A stretch of 64,000 nt of DNA from Verrucomicrobia subdivision 3 bacterium UBA693 (GCA_002298785.1 DBMR01000106.1:1-64000); one strand, 5' to 3'; positions 26,423-35,258 are shown, counted from the stretch's first letter. A program made the numbers and translations. Notes: generated by a model from the sequence alone, not told the origin.

Positions 26423-27505
26423 TTAAGCCCGATTTGCTTCGGCGTAATATCGATAACGGTTGTTTCGATATACCCAGGCCAGCACTTCGGCGACCGCGGC
26501 ATATAGCTGAGCAGGAACCTCGCCACCCACTTTGCCGTACTTGAACATCAGCCTGGCCAGGGGTTTGTTTTCCAGGATGGGGATCTGGTGTTTCTGGGCA
26601 ATTTCACGGATTTGCTGGGCGTTCAGGCGGATGCCTTTGGCCACGATCTTTGGTGCCCGCATCGTTTTGCGGTCGTACTTGAGGGCGATGGCGATATGGG
26701 TGGGGTTGGTGACCACCACATCGGCCAGCGGGACGTCATTGAGCATCTTCTTCTTGGACCGGCGCAGAAGTCGGCGGCGGGCGCTCTTGATCTGGGGATT
26801 GCCTTCGGAGTTTTTGGCCTCTTCCTTTACCTCCTCTTTGGTCATCATCATGTCCCGGTAAGTGCGCCAGCATTGGTAACCGTAGTCGGCGGCGGCGATG
26901 ACCGCCAGGAGCATGAGGATATGGAGCACGATTTTGACGGTGGCCTCTCCGAGAAACGCCGCGAGGCGGCCGACGCCAACGGCTTGGTTGAAAATGGGGT
27001 CGCCCAATACTTCGCGAACGGTGGACCAGGTTAACAACAGGATGAAGGCGAGCTTGACGAGGGCGACGCCGGCGGGCATGGCCGAACGCATGGAGAACAG
27101 GCGTTGCAAACCGGCGACAGGATTGAGCCGCTCGAAATTGATCGCCAGCGCTTCCGGACAGGTGGTGAATCGGCTTTGAATGGCTCCGGCGAGCAACCCG
27201 CCCAGCATGGTGCCGGCGGCCACGGGCCAGAGGCAACGAGCCAGACCCAATACGCCTGCGGCAGAGTGGCTTTGGAGCACGGCGGCGGAGAGCGGTACAT
27301 CATGCAAATGGCCCATGGTGCTGGCCACGCTGCTGGCGAGGTAACTCCAGAGTTCAGCCCCCGAGAACAGCAGCCCGCCGAGCCCGCCGAACATGACAAA
27401 TACAGTTTGGACTTCGGCACTCCGGGCGAATTGTCCGCGCTTGTGCGCCTCCTCGAGCTTGCGTGGTGTCGGCGCCTCAGTTCTCTCGCCCGCTTGGTTA
27501 CTCAT
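26423..27505 (-). CDS. flhB: Flagellar export switch protein FlhB
   Basis: FlhB controls the substrate switch from hook to filament. The 360-residue protein starts MSNQAGERTEAPTPRKLEEAHKRGQFARS, the conserved N-terminus, at an ATG overlapping the fliR stop. Four membrane helices follow. The self-cleavage site NPTH is intact in VVTNPTHIAIALKYD, and the C-terminal part shows MRAPKIVAKGIRLNAQQIREIAQKHQIPILENKPLAR. Much further upstream the frame is open but out of family. The gap to flhA is 72 bases, the longest inside this run. Confidence 0.95.
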   Translation of the reverse strand: MSNQAGERTEAPTPRKLEEAHKRGQFARSAEVQTVFVMFGGLGGLLFSGAELWSYLASSVASTMGHLHDVPLSAAVLQSHSAAGVLGLARCLWPVAAGTMLGGLLAGAIQSRFTTCPEALAINFERLNPVAGLQRLFSMRSAMPAGVALVKLAFILLLTWSTVREVLGDPIFNQAVGVGRLAAFLGEATVKIVLHILMLLAVIAAADYGYQCWRTYRDMMMTKEEVKEEAKNSEGNPQIKSARRRLLRRSKKKMLNDVPLADVVVTNPTHIAIALKYDRKTMRAPKIVAKGIRLNAQQIREIAQKHQIPILENKPLARLMFKYGKVGGEVPAQLYAAVAEVLAWVYRNNRYRYYAEANRA

Positions 27506-28269
27506 GCTCCTCCAGCCATGAGTTGCCCGATGCGGAGCAGGTCTTCGGGAATCCGCCTCAGATAGTTCGCCAGGTGTTCGGCCATGATGCTCAGGGTGAA
27601 CGCGAACACACTCAAGCCGCCCAGGATGCGGACGGCGAAGCTCTCGCTGAAGACGTTCATTTGTGGGACCGCGCGGCCCAGCATCGCGAACACCAGCACG
27701 ATGATGAACGAAACCGCGATCATCGGGGCTGTCATCCGCAGGCCAACCACCAGCACCCGGCCGGTTTGATCGATGATATTCTGGACGGTGGCGGCGTTGA
27801 TCCAGGCGGAACCGGCGGGCAGCACGAAGTAACTTTGCTGGAAGGCGGCCAGCAGCCAATGGTGCATGTCCAGCGAGAGCATCAGCAACATAGTCATCCA
27901 GAAGAGAATCATGCCCGGGGCCTGGTTATTGGTCTGGGTGAAAGGATCGAAAAGGCTGGCCAGCGACAGGCCGAGTTCATTCGCGATCAGGCGCCCGGCA
28001 AAATCCGCGCTGTAAAAGGCCATGCGGCCAATGAACCCCAAGGTCACGCCACTGAGCGTCTCCTGGGCGCAGAGTCCGATCAATCCGCTTAAGTGGGTGC
28101 TTGCCAGCGGGGCGACGGTCACGCCCGGAGCGATGAGCAAACCCAACATGGCGGCTAAACCCAGGCGCACCTGGACGGGAACGCCGGACCCGGAAAACAG
28201 GGGCAGCACCGTCAGGAAGGCCCCGGAGCGGATGAAGGCCAGCAACCAGCTTTGCAGGCTATCTTCCAT
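27502..28269 (-). CDS. fliR: Flagellar export gate protein FliR
   Basis: A 255-residue membrane protein with about six hydrophobic segments. FIRSGAFLTVLPLFSGSGVPVQVRLGLAAMLGLLIAP at the start and ETLSGVTLGFIGRMAFYSADFAGRLIANELGLSLA in the middle are family hallmarks. It forms the FliPQR pore complex with the two genes just upstream. It overlaps flhB by four bases and follows fliQ by six. Confidence 0.93.
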   Translation of the reverse strand: MEDSLQSWLLAFIRSGAFLTVLPLFSGSGVPVQVRLGLAAMLGLLIAPGVTVAPLASTHLSGLIGLCAQETLSGVTLGFIGRMAFYSADFAGRLIANELGLSLASLFDPFTQTNNQAPGMILFWMTMLLMLSLDMHHWLLAAFQQSYFVLPAGSAWINAATVQNIIDQTGRVLVVGLRMTAPMIAVSFIIVLVFAMLGRAVPQMNVFSESFAVRILGGLSVFAFTLSIMAEHLANYLRRIPEDLLRIGQLMAGGA

Positions 28270-28275
28270 ACCCGG

Positions 28276-28545
28276 TCACATCACCATTTGCGGCAGTTTT
28301 TCGAGGACCGCCGTCGAGAATTCCACCAGGTTCCGGATCATCCAGGGCATGAGCAGCAACAGCAGCAGGACAATGCCCAGGGCTTTGGGCACGAAAGTGA
28401 GCGTTTGTTCGTTGATGCCAGAAACGGCCTGAAAGAGGCTGACCAGCAGTCCGATGACAATGGCGGCTCCCAAAAAGGGTGCTGCGAGCAGCACGGATTG
28501 CAGCATCAGGTTTTTCAAAAGTTCCGTCGAAAATTCCGCATTCAT
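28276..28545 (-). CDS. fliQ: Flagellar export gate protein FliQ
   Basis: An 89-residue protein with two transmembrane helices, the standard FliQ size. Conserved sequence includes LLAAPFLGAAIVIGLLVSLFQAVSGINEQTLTFVPKALGIVLLLLLLMPWM. It packs around FliP and FliR in the export pore. It sits between fliP and fliR with short spacers. Confidence 0.93.
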   Translation of the reverse strand: MNAEFSTELLKNLMLQSVLLAAPFLGAAIVIGLLVSLFQAVSGINEQTLTFVPKALGIVLLLLLLMPWMIRNLVEFSTAVLEKLPQMVM

Positions 28546-28558
28546 GACCAGTAAAAGT

Positions 28559-29347
28559 TTAACCGCCGAAGCTCTGCATCAGGGAACGGACCACGAGCGA
28601 CCAGCCGTCCACCAGGACGAAAAGCAGGATCTTGAGCGGCAGCGCGATGGTGGCCGGGGGCATCATCATCATGCCCATGCTCATCAGGACGGTGGCGACG
28701 ACCAGGTCGATGAGGATAAAGGGCACAAACAGCAGGAAACCCATCTGGAAAGCGGTGCGCAGCTCGCTGATGATAAAGCTCGGGACGACGATCTTCAGCG
28801 GCAATTCCTCGGGTGAAGTCGGGCGGATTCGGGCCATGGTGGCGAACAATTCCACGTCTTTGGACCGGGTCTGCTTCAGCATGAAAGCGCGGATGTGCCG
28901 GGTGGCGCGATCCAGTGCGACCTCGCTCGTGACCTGTCCGGCGCGGTAGGGAGTCACGGCGTCCTTCTGAATATTGTCCCAGACCGGGGACATGATGAAG
29001 AAGGTCATGAAGAGCGAAAGGCCAATGATGATTTGGTTCGAAGGTGCGCCCTGCAATTGGAGGGCGGTACGCACGAACGAGAGCACGATGACGATCCGCG
29101 TGAAACAGGTCATCAACAGGATGATGGAAGGCGCCAGTGTCAGCAGCGTCAGCGCGAACAGAATGCGGATGCCGACATCGATATCAGGTGCCTGGCCGGC
29201 CGGATTCCCGGTTTGAATATTGATCGAGAAGGGCAGCCCGTTGCCGAGGACATTCGTCTGTCCCTGCGCTTGTGTCGCGCCCCATCCGCACAGCAGGAGG
29301 AGGATGAGCAACCAGCAAAAACGGGTGTGAAATGCAGGGCGGCTCAT
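28559..29347 (-). CDS. fliP: Flagellar export gate protein FliP
   Basis: FliP is the main pore-forming subunit of the export gate. The 262-residue protein starts with a cleavable-looking signal (CWLLILLLLCGWGATQAQ) as usual. It shows LAPSIILLMTCFTRIVIVLSFVRTALQLQGAPSNQIIIGLSLFMTFFIMSPVWD and the C-terminal FQMGFLLFVPFILIDLVVATVLMSMGMMMMPP, both diagnostic. The ATG overlaps the fliO stop by four bases; an in-frame extension upstream is not family-like. Confidence 0.95.
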   Translation of the reverse strand: MSRPAFHTRFCWLLILLLLCGWGATQAQGQTNVLGNGLPFSINIQTGNPAGQAPDIDVGIRILFALTLLTLAPSIILLMTCFTRIVIVLSFVRTALQLQGAPSNQIIIGLSLFMTFFIMSPVWDNIQKDAVTPYRAGQVTSEVALDRATRHIRAFMLKQTRSKDVELFATMARIRPTSPEELPLKIVVPSFIISELRTAFQMGFLLFVPFILIDLVVATVLMSMGMMMMPPATIALPLKILLFVLVDGWSLVVRSLMQSFGG

Positions 29348-29784
29348 GAGCGATTCAAAGCCACTTGCAGCTTTTCGGCGAAGGTGCGGCTGGGAGTGTT
29401 GCCGGTTTCGGTTTCCTCGCCGCCCTCGACGGCTGGCAGTTCGCTCAGCAGCGACACGCCATTGGCGGCGCCGGAGATGAGGAATCGTTGCCGGCTGCAC
29501 TTAACCAGGTAGAGCGCCTGGCGATTGCCCAGCGAGCAGACCTCGAGGACCGCGAGTTGCCGTGGACGCCCTTTCCGCACCAGCAAAGTTTGCCAATGAC
29601 GAAAGAGCCACACCCCACCGAGGAAGATGGCGATGACCAACCCGAGCGCGCCCAGGACGCGGACGACTGCCAGCGAAGCTGAAATCGTTGGGGCCGGGGC
29701 CAGCGTGGGCAGGGCGTTGGTCTCCGCAACCAGCGGGAGGCTGGTGGCGAGCAGAAACCAGGAGATTTGCGAAGCGCGGCTCAT
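29344..29784 (-). CDS. fliO: Flagellar assembly protein FliO
   Basis: A 146-residue protein with an N-terminal signal-like segment, one transmembrane helix (LAVVRVLGALGLVIAIFLGGVWLF) and a small cytoplasmic domain containing LAVLEVCSLGNRQALYLVKCSRQRFLISGAANGVSLLSEL. This is the usual FliO pattern. FliO helps assemble the FliP ring. It overlaps fliN and fliP by four bases each. Confidence 0.88.
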   Translation of the reverse strand: MSRASQISWFLLATSLPLVAETNALPTLAPAPTISASLAVVRVLGALGLVIAIFLGGVWLFRHWQTLLVRKGRPRQLAVLEVCSLGNRQALYLVKCSRQRFLISGAANGVSLLSELPAVEGGEETETGNTPSRTFAEKLQVALNRS

Positions 29785-30047
29785 TTCGCCTGCGGTTCAC
29801 CGAGAATTTCCGTGATCTTGATGCCGAAGCGACTGTCCACGACGACCACTTCGCCGCGGGCGACGACTTTGGTGTTAACCGAGAGTTGCACCGGTTCATC
29901 GGCGAGCTTGTCGAGTTGGACCACGGAGCCGGTGCGTAGTTGCAGAACCTCGCGCATGGGCATGTGGCAGCCGCCCAGTTCAACCGTGAGATTTACCGGC
30001 ACATCCAGGAGGACGCTTAAATTGGGAGTTTCGGTGGGGTTACTCAT
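29781..30047 (-). CDS. fliN: Flagellar C-ring switch protein FliN
   Basis: An 88-residue SpoA-domain protein, the short single-domain form. It shows LLDVPVNLTVELGGCHMPMREVLQLRTGSVVQLDKLADEPVQLSVNTKVVARGEVVVVDSRFGIKITEI, a nearly complete family match. It forms the lower C-ring with FliM. It overlaps fliM and fliO by four bases. Confidence 0.95.
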   Translation of the reverse strand: MSNPTETPNLSVLLDVPVNLTVELGGCHMPMREVLQLRTGSVVQLDKLADEPVQLSVNTKVVARGEVVVVDSRFGIKITEILGEPQAK

Positions 30048-31063
30048 ACGATTTTCGGTGTCTGATCCAGGAGTTCAACCGCCCAGTGATTGCCGAGGGT
30101 GCCGAGGCGCGCCCGGAACTTCGGCAGGTTGCCCACGCTCACTTGGACTGCGCTAACGCTTTCCGGTTCGAGGGGGATAATGTCCCCGGGTTTGAGATTA
30201 CCGAGTTGTCCGGCGGTGAGCTTGAGGCCATGCCATTGGGCCGTGACCTGCGCTTTCACGTCGTCGAAGTTGTGGTTCCAGGCGATCCGGGCCTGGTTGG
30301 CCGGATTGGCAGGGCTTTCTTGCTGGTTCGATTGGCCGAGTTGCCGCACCAGGGATTCGACGGTGAAATAGGGAAAGGCCAGTTGCAGGGTTTCGAGGCT
30401 GTCGCCCACCCGCACTTCCATCGCCACGCACAGCATCACGGTGTCATGAGTAGCCGTTTGCAGGAAGCGCGCGTTGTTTTCCTGGCCGATGATGGTGGGG
30501 CGCAGTTCCGTGGATTTGCGCCAAAGCGCGCACCATTCCCCCAGCACGAGGCGCACGATCTCGTCGTGCAAAGCGATTTCGATTTCACTCAGACCGCGGC
30601 TGGCATTCACCGATTGGGCCGAGCCCCCCAGCAGTCGATCCACCATGGTCAGTCCGAGCCGTGGCGGCATGTCCAACAGACAAGTGCCCCGCAACGGTTC
30701 GGCTTTGAACAAGGTAAGAATCGTCGGATTGGCGAGGTTTTCCGTGAATTGGTGGTAGAGGATGGTTTGCAGCTTCGCGAGTTGGATTTCCACCTCGAGA
30801 CGCAGGTAATTGGCCAGCCGACCGGACAGGGAGCGAGCGAACTCTTCGTGGCGCGAACGGACTCGGCGCAATTCGTTGGAGGTCAAGAACGCCGGTTGGC
30901 GAAAGTCGCAAGGCCTGATTTCTTCTCTTTTGGCCTGGTTACCGGTGCTCGCAGGGACCGCAGTCGGAGCGGCGGCCGCTTCGGACCGGGCGTCAGACAA
31001 CGGTCGATCCGCCTCCTCAGTAGGGAGGACAGTGCGACCGGGTGACAGGTTCTCCAGGCTCAT
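30044..31063 (-). CDS. fliM: Flagellar motor switch protein FliM, lacking the N-terminal CheY-binding peptide
   Basis: A C-ring switch protein of 339 residues. The middle domain shows DFRQPAFLTSNELRRVRSRHEEFARSLSGRLANYLRLEVEI and LLDMPPRLGLTMVDRLLGGSAQ, and the C-terminal SpoA domain is present. FliM normally begins with a short LSQ-EIDALL-type peptide that binds phosphorylated CheY. Here residues 1-50 are MSLENLSPGRTVLPTEEADR followed by an alanine/proline-rich linker, without that motif. The motor may not respond to CheY, or may use a different binding site. It overlaps fliN by four bases. Confidence 0.92.
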   Translation of the reverse strand: MSLENLSPGRTVLPTEEADRPLSDARSEAAAAPTAVPASTGNQAKREEIRPCDFRQPAFLTSNELRRVRSRHEEFARSLSGRLANYLRLEVEIQLAKLQTILYHQFTENLANPTILTLFKAEPLRGTCLLDMPPRLGLTMVDRLLGGSAQSVNASRGLSEIEIALHDEIVRLVLGEWCALWRKSTELRPTIIGQENNARFLQTATHDTVMLCVAMEVRVGDSLETLQLAFPYFTVESLVRQLGQSNQQESPANPANQARIAWNHNFDDVKAQVTAQWHGLKLTAGQLGNLKPGDIIPLEPESVSAVQVSVGNLPKFRARLGTLGNHWAVELLDQTPKIV

Positions 31064-31064
31064 G

Positions 31065-31640
31065 TTATTGAACGGCGAATTCGGTTAGGTAGATTTCCTG
31101 GACGGCTCCGCTGCCCAGGATGTGATTAAAGCCGGAAATCAGTTCGCTGCGGATTAGATTGCGGGCGCCGGGCTTTTCGAGGTCGGTGATAGTCTTGGTG
31201 CTGAGCAAACCGCAAGCGACATCGCGCAATTGCGCGTCGTTCTTTTCCACTTTTTCCTTCAGCCCCGGAGTGCCGCCAACGAGCGTGAGGCTTGTGAGCA
31301 GATACCGTGAGCCCATGGTGCCGGAAACGTTTACCAGTAGTTTTGTCAGTGGCACATTCTCGGAGGAACTGGTCGCCGGACCGCCGTGTCCAGAACCGCT
31401 CTCTTTGCCTTCGAGCCCTTCGGCTTTGGCAACCATCGGGGTGATGCCCAGGCCTTTTTGCAGCTTCGGCAGCAGGATGAAGGTGGTGACCGCGTACGCC
31501 AGCACCGGCATGATCGCCACCGAGGTCAACAGCGGCAGCCATCCGGCCAGTTTGGACGGGGGTGCGGCGGCGGTTTCGGCGGCAGGGTTGGCTTCCTGGC
31601 GTTCTTCGCCTTTCGGTGTGTCGGGGCGTGAGGCGGGCAT
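31065..31640 (-). CDS. fliL: Flagellar basal body-associated protein FliL
   Basis: A 191-residue protein with a proline/alanine-rich cytoplasmic N-terminus, one membrane helix (LLTSVAIMPVLAYAVTTFILLP) and a periplasmic stomatin-like domain. The domain includes LLVNVSGTMGSRYLLTSLTLVGGTPGLKEKVEKNDAQLRDVACGLLSTKTITDLEKPGARNLIRSELISGFNHILGSG and ends IYLTEFAVQ, the FliL signature. FliL surrounds MotAB stators and raises torque. Confidence 0.9.
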   Translation of the reverse strand: MPASRPDTPKGEERQEANPAAETAAAPPSKLAGWLPLLTSVAIMPVLAYAVTTFILLPKLQKGLGITPMVAKAEGLEGKESGSGHGGPATSSSENVPLTKLLVNVSGTMGSRYLLTSLTLVGGTPGLKEKVEKNDAQLRDVACGLLSTKTITDLEKPGARNLIRSELISGFNHILGSGAVQEIYLTEFAVQ

Positions 31641-31652
31641 GGCGGCTAGGGG

Positions 31653-32471
31653 TTAGCGTTTGAGGTTGACGATATCCTGCAACATTTCGTCGCTGGTGGT
31701 GATCACCTTGGCGTTCGCTTGAAAGGCTCGCTGCGTGGTGATCATCGAGGCAAATTCATTGGTGAGATCGACGTTCGACGTTTCCACGGCGCCGGCTTGG
31801 AGGCTGCCGAGGCCGTTGCTTTGTGGCGCGGAAGTCTGGGTCAGCGGTCCGGCCGAGGCCATGCCGGAGTACATATTGCCGCCTTCTTTCACCAGCGATT
31901 GTGGGTTTGAAAAACTCTGGAGCAGGACCTGGCCCCGGGTAAAGGAAGTGCCGTCGCTGAGGCGCACCGTCAATTTGCCCTGGTTGTCAAAGGCGAATCC
32001 GGTCACCGAGGCGCCTGGTGTAGTGCTCGCTGGCGCGCCGGTGGCATCGATCAGGATATCTCCGCGAGTGCTTAAACCGCTGTCCGAAAAACCCTGCACG
32101 CGGAACCCGGCGTCATTCACCAGGTAACCGCCGTTGTCCACGTGAAATTCCCCGCTGCGGGTGGCAAACGTATTGCCATCCACGGAATTTCGGACGACAA
32201 AGAAACCATTGCCGGCGATGGCCAGATCGGTCGGGGCGCCCGTCGCTGAGATGGTGCCTTGGGAGAACTGGTTCCGAATGGAACTGGTGTTTACGCCGGA
32301 ACCCACTTGGAAGGCCGGGCCGCCGACGGCCTGGCTAAAGGTGTCTTCGAAAAGCGTGCGTGCGCCTTTGAAGCCCGTGGTATTGACGTTGGCGATGTTA
32401 TTGCCAATGACATCCATCCGTTGTTGCATTTGTTGGATGCCACTGACGCCGGTGAATAAGGAAGAGAGCAT
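31653..32471 (-). CDS. flgE: Flagellar hook protein FlgE (short form)
   Basis: The 272-residue protein shows MLSSLFTGVSGIQQMQQRMDVIGNNIANVNTTGFKGARTLFED at the start and ASMITTQRAFQANAKVITTSDEMLQDIVNLKR at the end. Being placed next to flgD and fliK, it is the hook protein rather than a rod protein. At 272 residues it is much shorter than the roughly 400 of enterobacterial FlgE and lacks the outer D2 domain, so the hook surface should be plain. Confidence 0.88.
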   Translation of the reverse strand: MLSSLFTGVSGIQQMQQRMDVIGNNIANVNTTGFKGARTLFEDTFSQAVGGPAFQVGSGVNTSSIRNQFSQGTISATGAPTDLAIAGNGFFVVRNSVDGNTFATRSGEFHVDNGGYLVNDAGFRVQGFSDSGLSTRGDILIDATGAPASTTPGASVTGFAFDNQGKLTVRLSDGTSFTRGQVLLQSFSNPQSLVKEGGNMYSGMASAGPLTQTSAPQSNGLGSLQAGAVETSNVDLTNEFASMITTQRAFQANAKVITTSDEMLQDIVNLKR

Positions 32472-32476
32472 ATGAA

Positions 32477-32911
32477 TTAACCTTTGGTTGGGGTCACCGT
32501 GACTGTGCGCACCTGGTCCAGGCCATAAAGGTGACCGTTGACTTCAATTTTTGGCACCCCTGCCTCGACTCGCATGGCGCTGACCACGCCACTGATGGTT
32601 TTGCCGTTGTCCTGCAATTCCACGGTGCGCCCGAGGAGTTGATGGCTTTGCAGAAATTCCTGTTCCAGCCGGAGCGAACTTAGCTGATCACCCATGCCTT
32701 TGGTTTGTTCCAGCGCGTTGAATTGCGCCATTTGCGCGATGAAATCCGTGTCCTTGGTAGGATTCAACGGATCCTGCGCGGAAAGTTGCGTCACCAGCAG
32801 CTTGAGAAAATCATCCTGGCCCAGCGTCTTGACGGGCAGGCGCGAGGCGTTGGTGGTGTAAAGGCCGGCGGCGGCGGCGGCGGCGGCGGAAGCAGTGATG
32901 GAGTCGCTCAT
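32477..32911 (-). CDS. flgD: Flagellar hook capping protein FlgD
   Basis: The 144-residue protein shows LGQDDFLKLLVTQLSAQDPLNPTKDTDFIAQMAQFNALEQTKGMGDQLSSLR, the conserved FlgD N-terminal part, and ends with a short domain (LLGRTVELQDNGKTISGVVSAMRVEAGVPKIEVNGHLYGLDQVRTV). It lacks the larger C-terminal domains of enterobacterial FlgD. Residues 9-15 are a run of alanines encoded by a (CGG)8 repeat on the plus strand. Confidence 0.92.
   Translation of the reverse strand: MSDSITASAAAAAAAGLYTTNASRLPVKTLGQDDFLKLLVTQLSAQDPLNPTKDTDFIAQMAQFNALEQTKGMGDQLSSLRLEQEFLQSHQLLGRTVELQDNGKTISGVVSAMRVEAGVPKIEVNGHLYGLDQVRTVTVTPTKG
32866..32889. repeat. Trinucleotide repeat (CGG)8 in flgD
   Basis: Eight perfect CGG units encode the poly-alanine tract near the FlgD N-terminus. 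Unit-number changes would alter length by whole residues and not the frame. Confidence 0.85.
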
Positions 32912-32923
32912 AAACTTGTTATC

Positions 32924-34186
32924 TCAGGCCCAATATTCGCAGCGTTGCATGACGGGCGCGGCTTGCGGATGCGCGGCACCCACCCGCACCCGTTTCGCCG
33001 GCGGGACCGGCGGCAGGCTCTGTTCTTCGTTAAAAATCGATGGAAACGGCGGGTGCTGTTGGTGCTGCCCGCGCTGTTGAAAGTCAAAAGTGCGCTCAGA
33101 ATGCAGGGCGGCGAGTTGCACTCCCTGACGTTCCAGTCGTTGTTGCAGATCCTTCCAACCCGCTTCGAAGGCGGCCCGGTCGCCTTTCTGCATTTCTGCT
33201 GTCGCTTCCACCTGGCCGCGGTGCATCCGTAGATGCAGCGTCAGTTCCGTGCCGGCATCCGGCTTGATCACGACGGATAGCGATTGTTCATCCGCTCGCT
33301 TGAGTAGCAGCGTGCAGTCGGTGACTGCGGCATGCAGTTTCTCGAGGCCCTCCAACCGGTGCAAATTGACCGGCGTTACTGTGGCGTCGTCAGTGGCGGT
33401 TGTCGTTGGCGTGGGAAGAGGTTGGCTTGTAAGTGACTCGTTTACAGCGAGTTGATGCGGTGACGGTGGAAGTTGCGCCGCTTTGCGGCTCACTTCAGCG
33501 AAAGCACGTGCCCCCGGCAAATTTTGCTGCCCGGAAACGGCATTTTCGTCCTGTTGTTGCATCATTTCCACTGTGATAGGTGATTTAGCAACCATCATGC
33601 CACGGAGGTCGGCGGGAGCTTTCGGCCCTTCCGGAGGCGGCTTTTCATCCATCTGATTGGGACCGTGTTGCGGCGGTGGAATCGCTTTCGGACGCTCGTA
33701 GGCTCGAGGCGGTGCGGGGCCAGAGGGCGATGTGGAGTCATTCTCTGACCCGGTTAGGTCGGTCTCCACTGCCTCCGAAGCGCCCGAGGAATCGAGATGG
33801 TCAGAAGTGGGTGGAGTAGCGTCGGTTTTTGGGTTTGCGATGGATTCCTTCCCGCCAGTTTCAGGGTCGAGAGTTACCTGGCTTGTCCCCGGCAGGCATG
33901 CGGTCAAATCTGGAGAGGGCAGGGGTTGGGGCGGGGGAGATGTGCTGATCGCGGGCCAGGGTAGCCAGGCCAGATTGGCAGAGGTCTCGGGAGGAGCAGG
34001 TTCACGTTCATCGCGTTCCTGCGGTTCCTCAGACTCGCTGTCATGAGGTTCCTTTTTCTCCGGCTTGGCGGCGAGCTGGAAAAACTCGGCGAAAGCGCCG
34101 GGAGATCCGCCATGGGCCGGTTCGGGGCGCTCCGGCGGGTCAGCGGACTTAACGCTCGGAGCTTCCGGCAGTCGGGCGGCGTTCAT
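32924..34186 (-). CDS. fliK: Flagellar hook-length control protein FliK
   Basis: A 420-residue protein with a long, disordered proline-, glutamate- and serine-rich N-terminal region (residues 1-270) and a folded C-terminal region. That region shows LSVVIKPDAGTELTLHLRMHRGQVEATAEMQKGDRAAFEAGWKDLQQRLERQGVQLAAL, the typical FliK_C pattern. FliK measures the hook and triggers the FlhB switch. It lies between the motE-like gene and flgD, as usual, and overlaps the former by four bases. Confidence 0.88.
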   Translation of the reverse strand: MNAARLPEAPSVKSADPPERPEPAHGGSPGAFAEFFQLAAKPEKKEPHDSESEEPQERDEREPAPPETSANLAWLPWPAISTSPPPQPLPSPDLTACLPGTSQVTLDPETGGKESIANPKTDATPPTSDHLDSSGASEAVETDLTGSENDSTSPSGPAPPRAYERPKAIPPPQHGPNQMDEKPPPEGPKAPADLRGMMVAKSPITVEMMQQQDENAVSGQQNLPGARAFAEVSRKAAQLPPSPHQLAVNESLTSQPLPTPTTTATDDATVTPVNLHRLEGLEKLHAAVTDCTLLLKRADEQSLSVVIKPDAGTELTLHLRMHRGQVEATAEMQKGDRAAFEAGWKDLQQRLERQGVQLAALHSERTFDFQQRGQHQQHPPFPSIFNEEQSLPPVPPAKRVRVGAAHPQAAPVMQRCEYWA

Positions 34187-34788
34187 GGTTTATCCAGCGC
34201 TCCTGGAGGCAGCGTGAGACGCAGGCGGTAGGATAATTGGGCCGCGCGTTTGAGGCTGGCCGGGTCTTGCCGGGCAAAAGTCTCCAGAACCAGGGCTGAG
34301 TCCGTGTCTTTCATCATGGCCAGAATCCGGGTCGCCTGGGAATCGTCCAGCGCCGCGAGCAGTTTGGCGGCGGCGTCTGGTTTCATGGTGGAGTACATTT
34401 TGGCCAGCCGCTTGAGGTTGCTCGCTTCCTCTTGTTTCACGCACGTCACGGTGCGGTCCAATTGTGCCTGGAGGCGGGCCACGGTTTGGGTGACGACGGT
34501 GATTTCCTGCCATTCTGCTTTGAGCCGGGCCTCGAGGGCGGCGAGATCGTGCGCGCGATTGCGCAAGTTTTCTCGCTCCGCGCGGGCTTCAGTCAGCAAT
34601 TGTTCCAGTTCCGGGTTTTTGTATTCCCAGGAAGGCACGAGGCGGTTGGCCGCGTTGGCGATGCCGGCGACCGGTGCGGGGAGGTGACGGAGGTTTTTCT
34701 CCGGGTTAAGAAAGAGCCAGGTAGACACGCAGTAGGTCAGCGTGCAGGCGATGGTGCCGAACCAGGGGGTATGAAGAAAGCGGATCAT
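34183..34788 (-). CDS. MotE-like protein (MgtE N-domain, coiled coil)
   Basis: A 201-residue protein with one N-terminal transmembrane helix (FGTIACTLTYCVSTWLFL) and a long coiled coil (LLTEARAERENLRNRAHDLAALEARLKAEWQEI). Its C-terminal domain resembles the MgtE cytoplasmic N domain (YSTMKPDAAAKLLAALDDSQATRILAMMKDTDSALVLETFARQDP). This is the architecture of MotE/YlxF, encoded between fliJ and fliK in many non-enteric bacteria and linked to the stator. It overlaps both neighbours by four bases. Confidence 0.75.
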   Translation of the reverse strand: MIRFLHTPWFGTIACTLTYCVSTWLFLNPEKNLRHLPAPVAGIANAANRLVPSWEYKNPELEQLLTEARAERENLRNRAHDLAALEARLKAEWQEITVVTQTVARLQAQLDRTVTCVKQEEASNLKRLAKMYSTMKPDAAAKLLAALDDSQATRILAMMKDTDSALVLETFARQDPASLKRAAQLSYRLRLTLPPGALDKP

Positions 34789-35258
34789 GAGAACTGGGTG
34801 GCGGGGGTGGCAAAGAGTGCGGACCGTCCGAAAGTGGCGGAGACGCGGTCATCGATTTGCTTCTGCTCGGCGCGGTTACCCTCTGCGGCATACTCCCGGT
34901 GGCGGCGGTCGCGCAGTTTGGCCAGGATTTCGCGCTTCTGACGCGCGATCTGCCAGGCGGACAGGGCTTGTTGGACATGGGTGGCGGCTTCGCGTCGCTG
35001 AATTTCAAGTTGCTCCAACCGCTCCTTTAGTCCGTGGGCGTAGAGGCGGACATGTTCTAAACGCCAAGCCTGGCAACCGCCGGTGGCGGCGTTGTTCACG
35101 CCCTGCCAGCAGAGGTGCAGTTCGGCCTGGGCCTGCTCGACGCGTTGGCGGGCAATCTCCAGTTGATGCAAAGCGCGGCCATAACGGCGTTCGGCTTCCT
35201 CTTCACGGTCTTCACGCAACTTGAGGATGGATTGCAGTTCAAAACGGAAGCGTTTCAT
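34785..35258 (-). CDS. fliJ: Flagellar export chaperone-escort FliJ
   Basis: A 157-residue, almost entirely helical protein starting MKRFRFELQSILKLREDREEEAERRYGRAL, the FliJ N-terminal pattern. Long heptad coiled-coil segments follow and the tail is short. FliJ sits in the central hole of the FliI hexamer and opens the export gate. It overlaps fliI and the motE-like gene by four bases each. Confidence 0.9.
   Translation of the reverse strand: MKRFRFELQSILKLREDREEEAERRYGRALHQLEIARQRVEQAQAELHLCWQGVNNAATGGCQAWRLEHVRLYAHGLKERLEQLEIQRREAATHVQQALSAWQIARQKREILAKLRDRRHREYAAEGNRAEQKQIDDRVSATFGRSALFATPATQFS

Noticed and set aside
32866..32889. Phase-variation switch at the flgD repeat
   Set aside because: The unit is three bases, so slippage changes length but not the reading frame.
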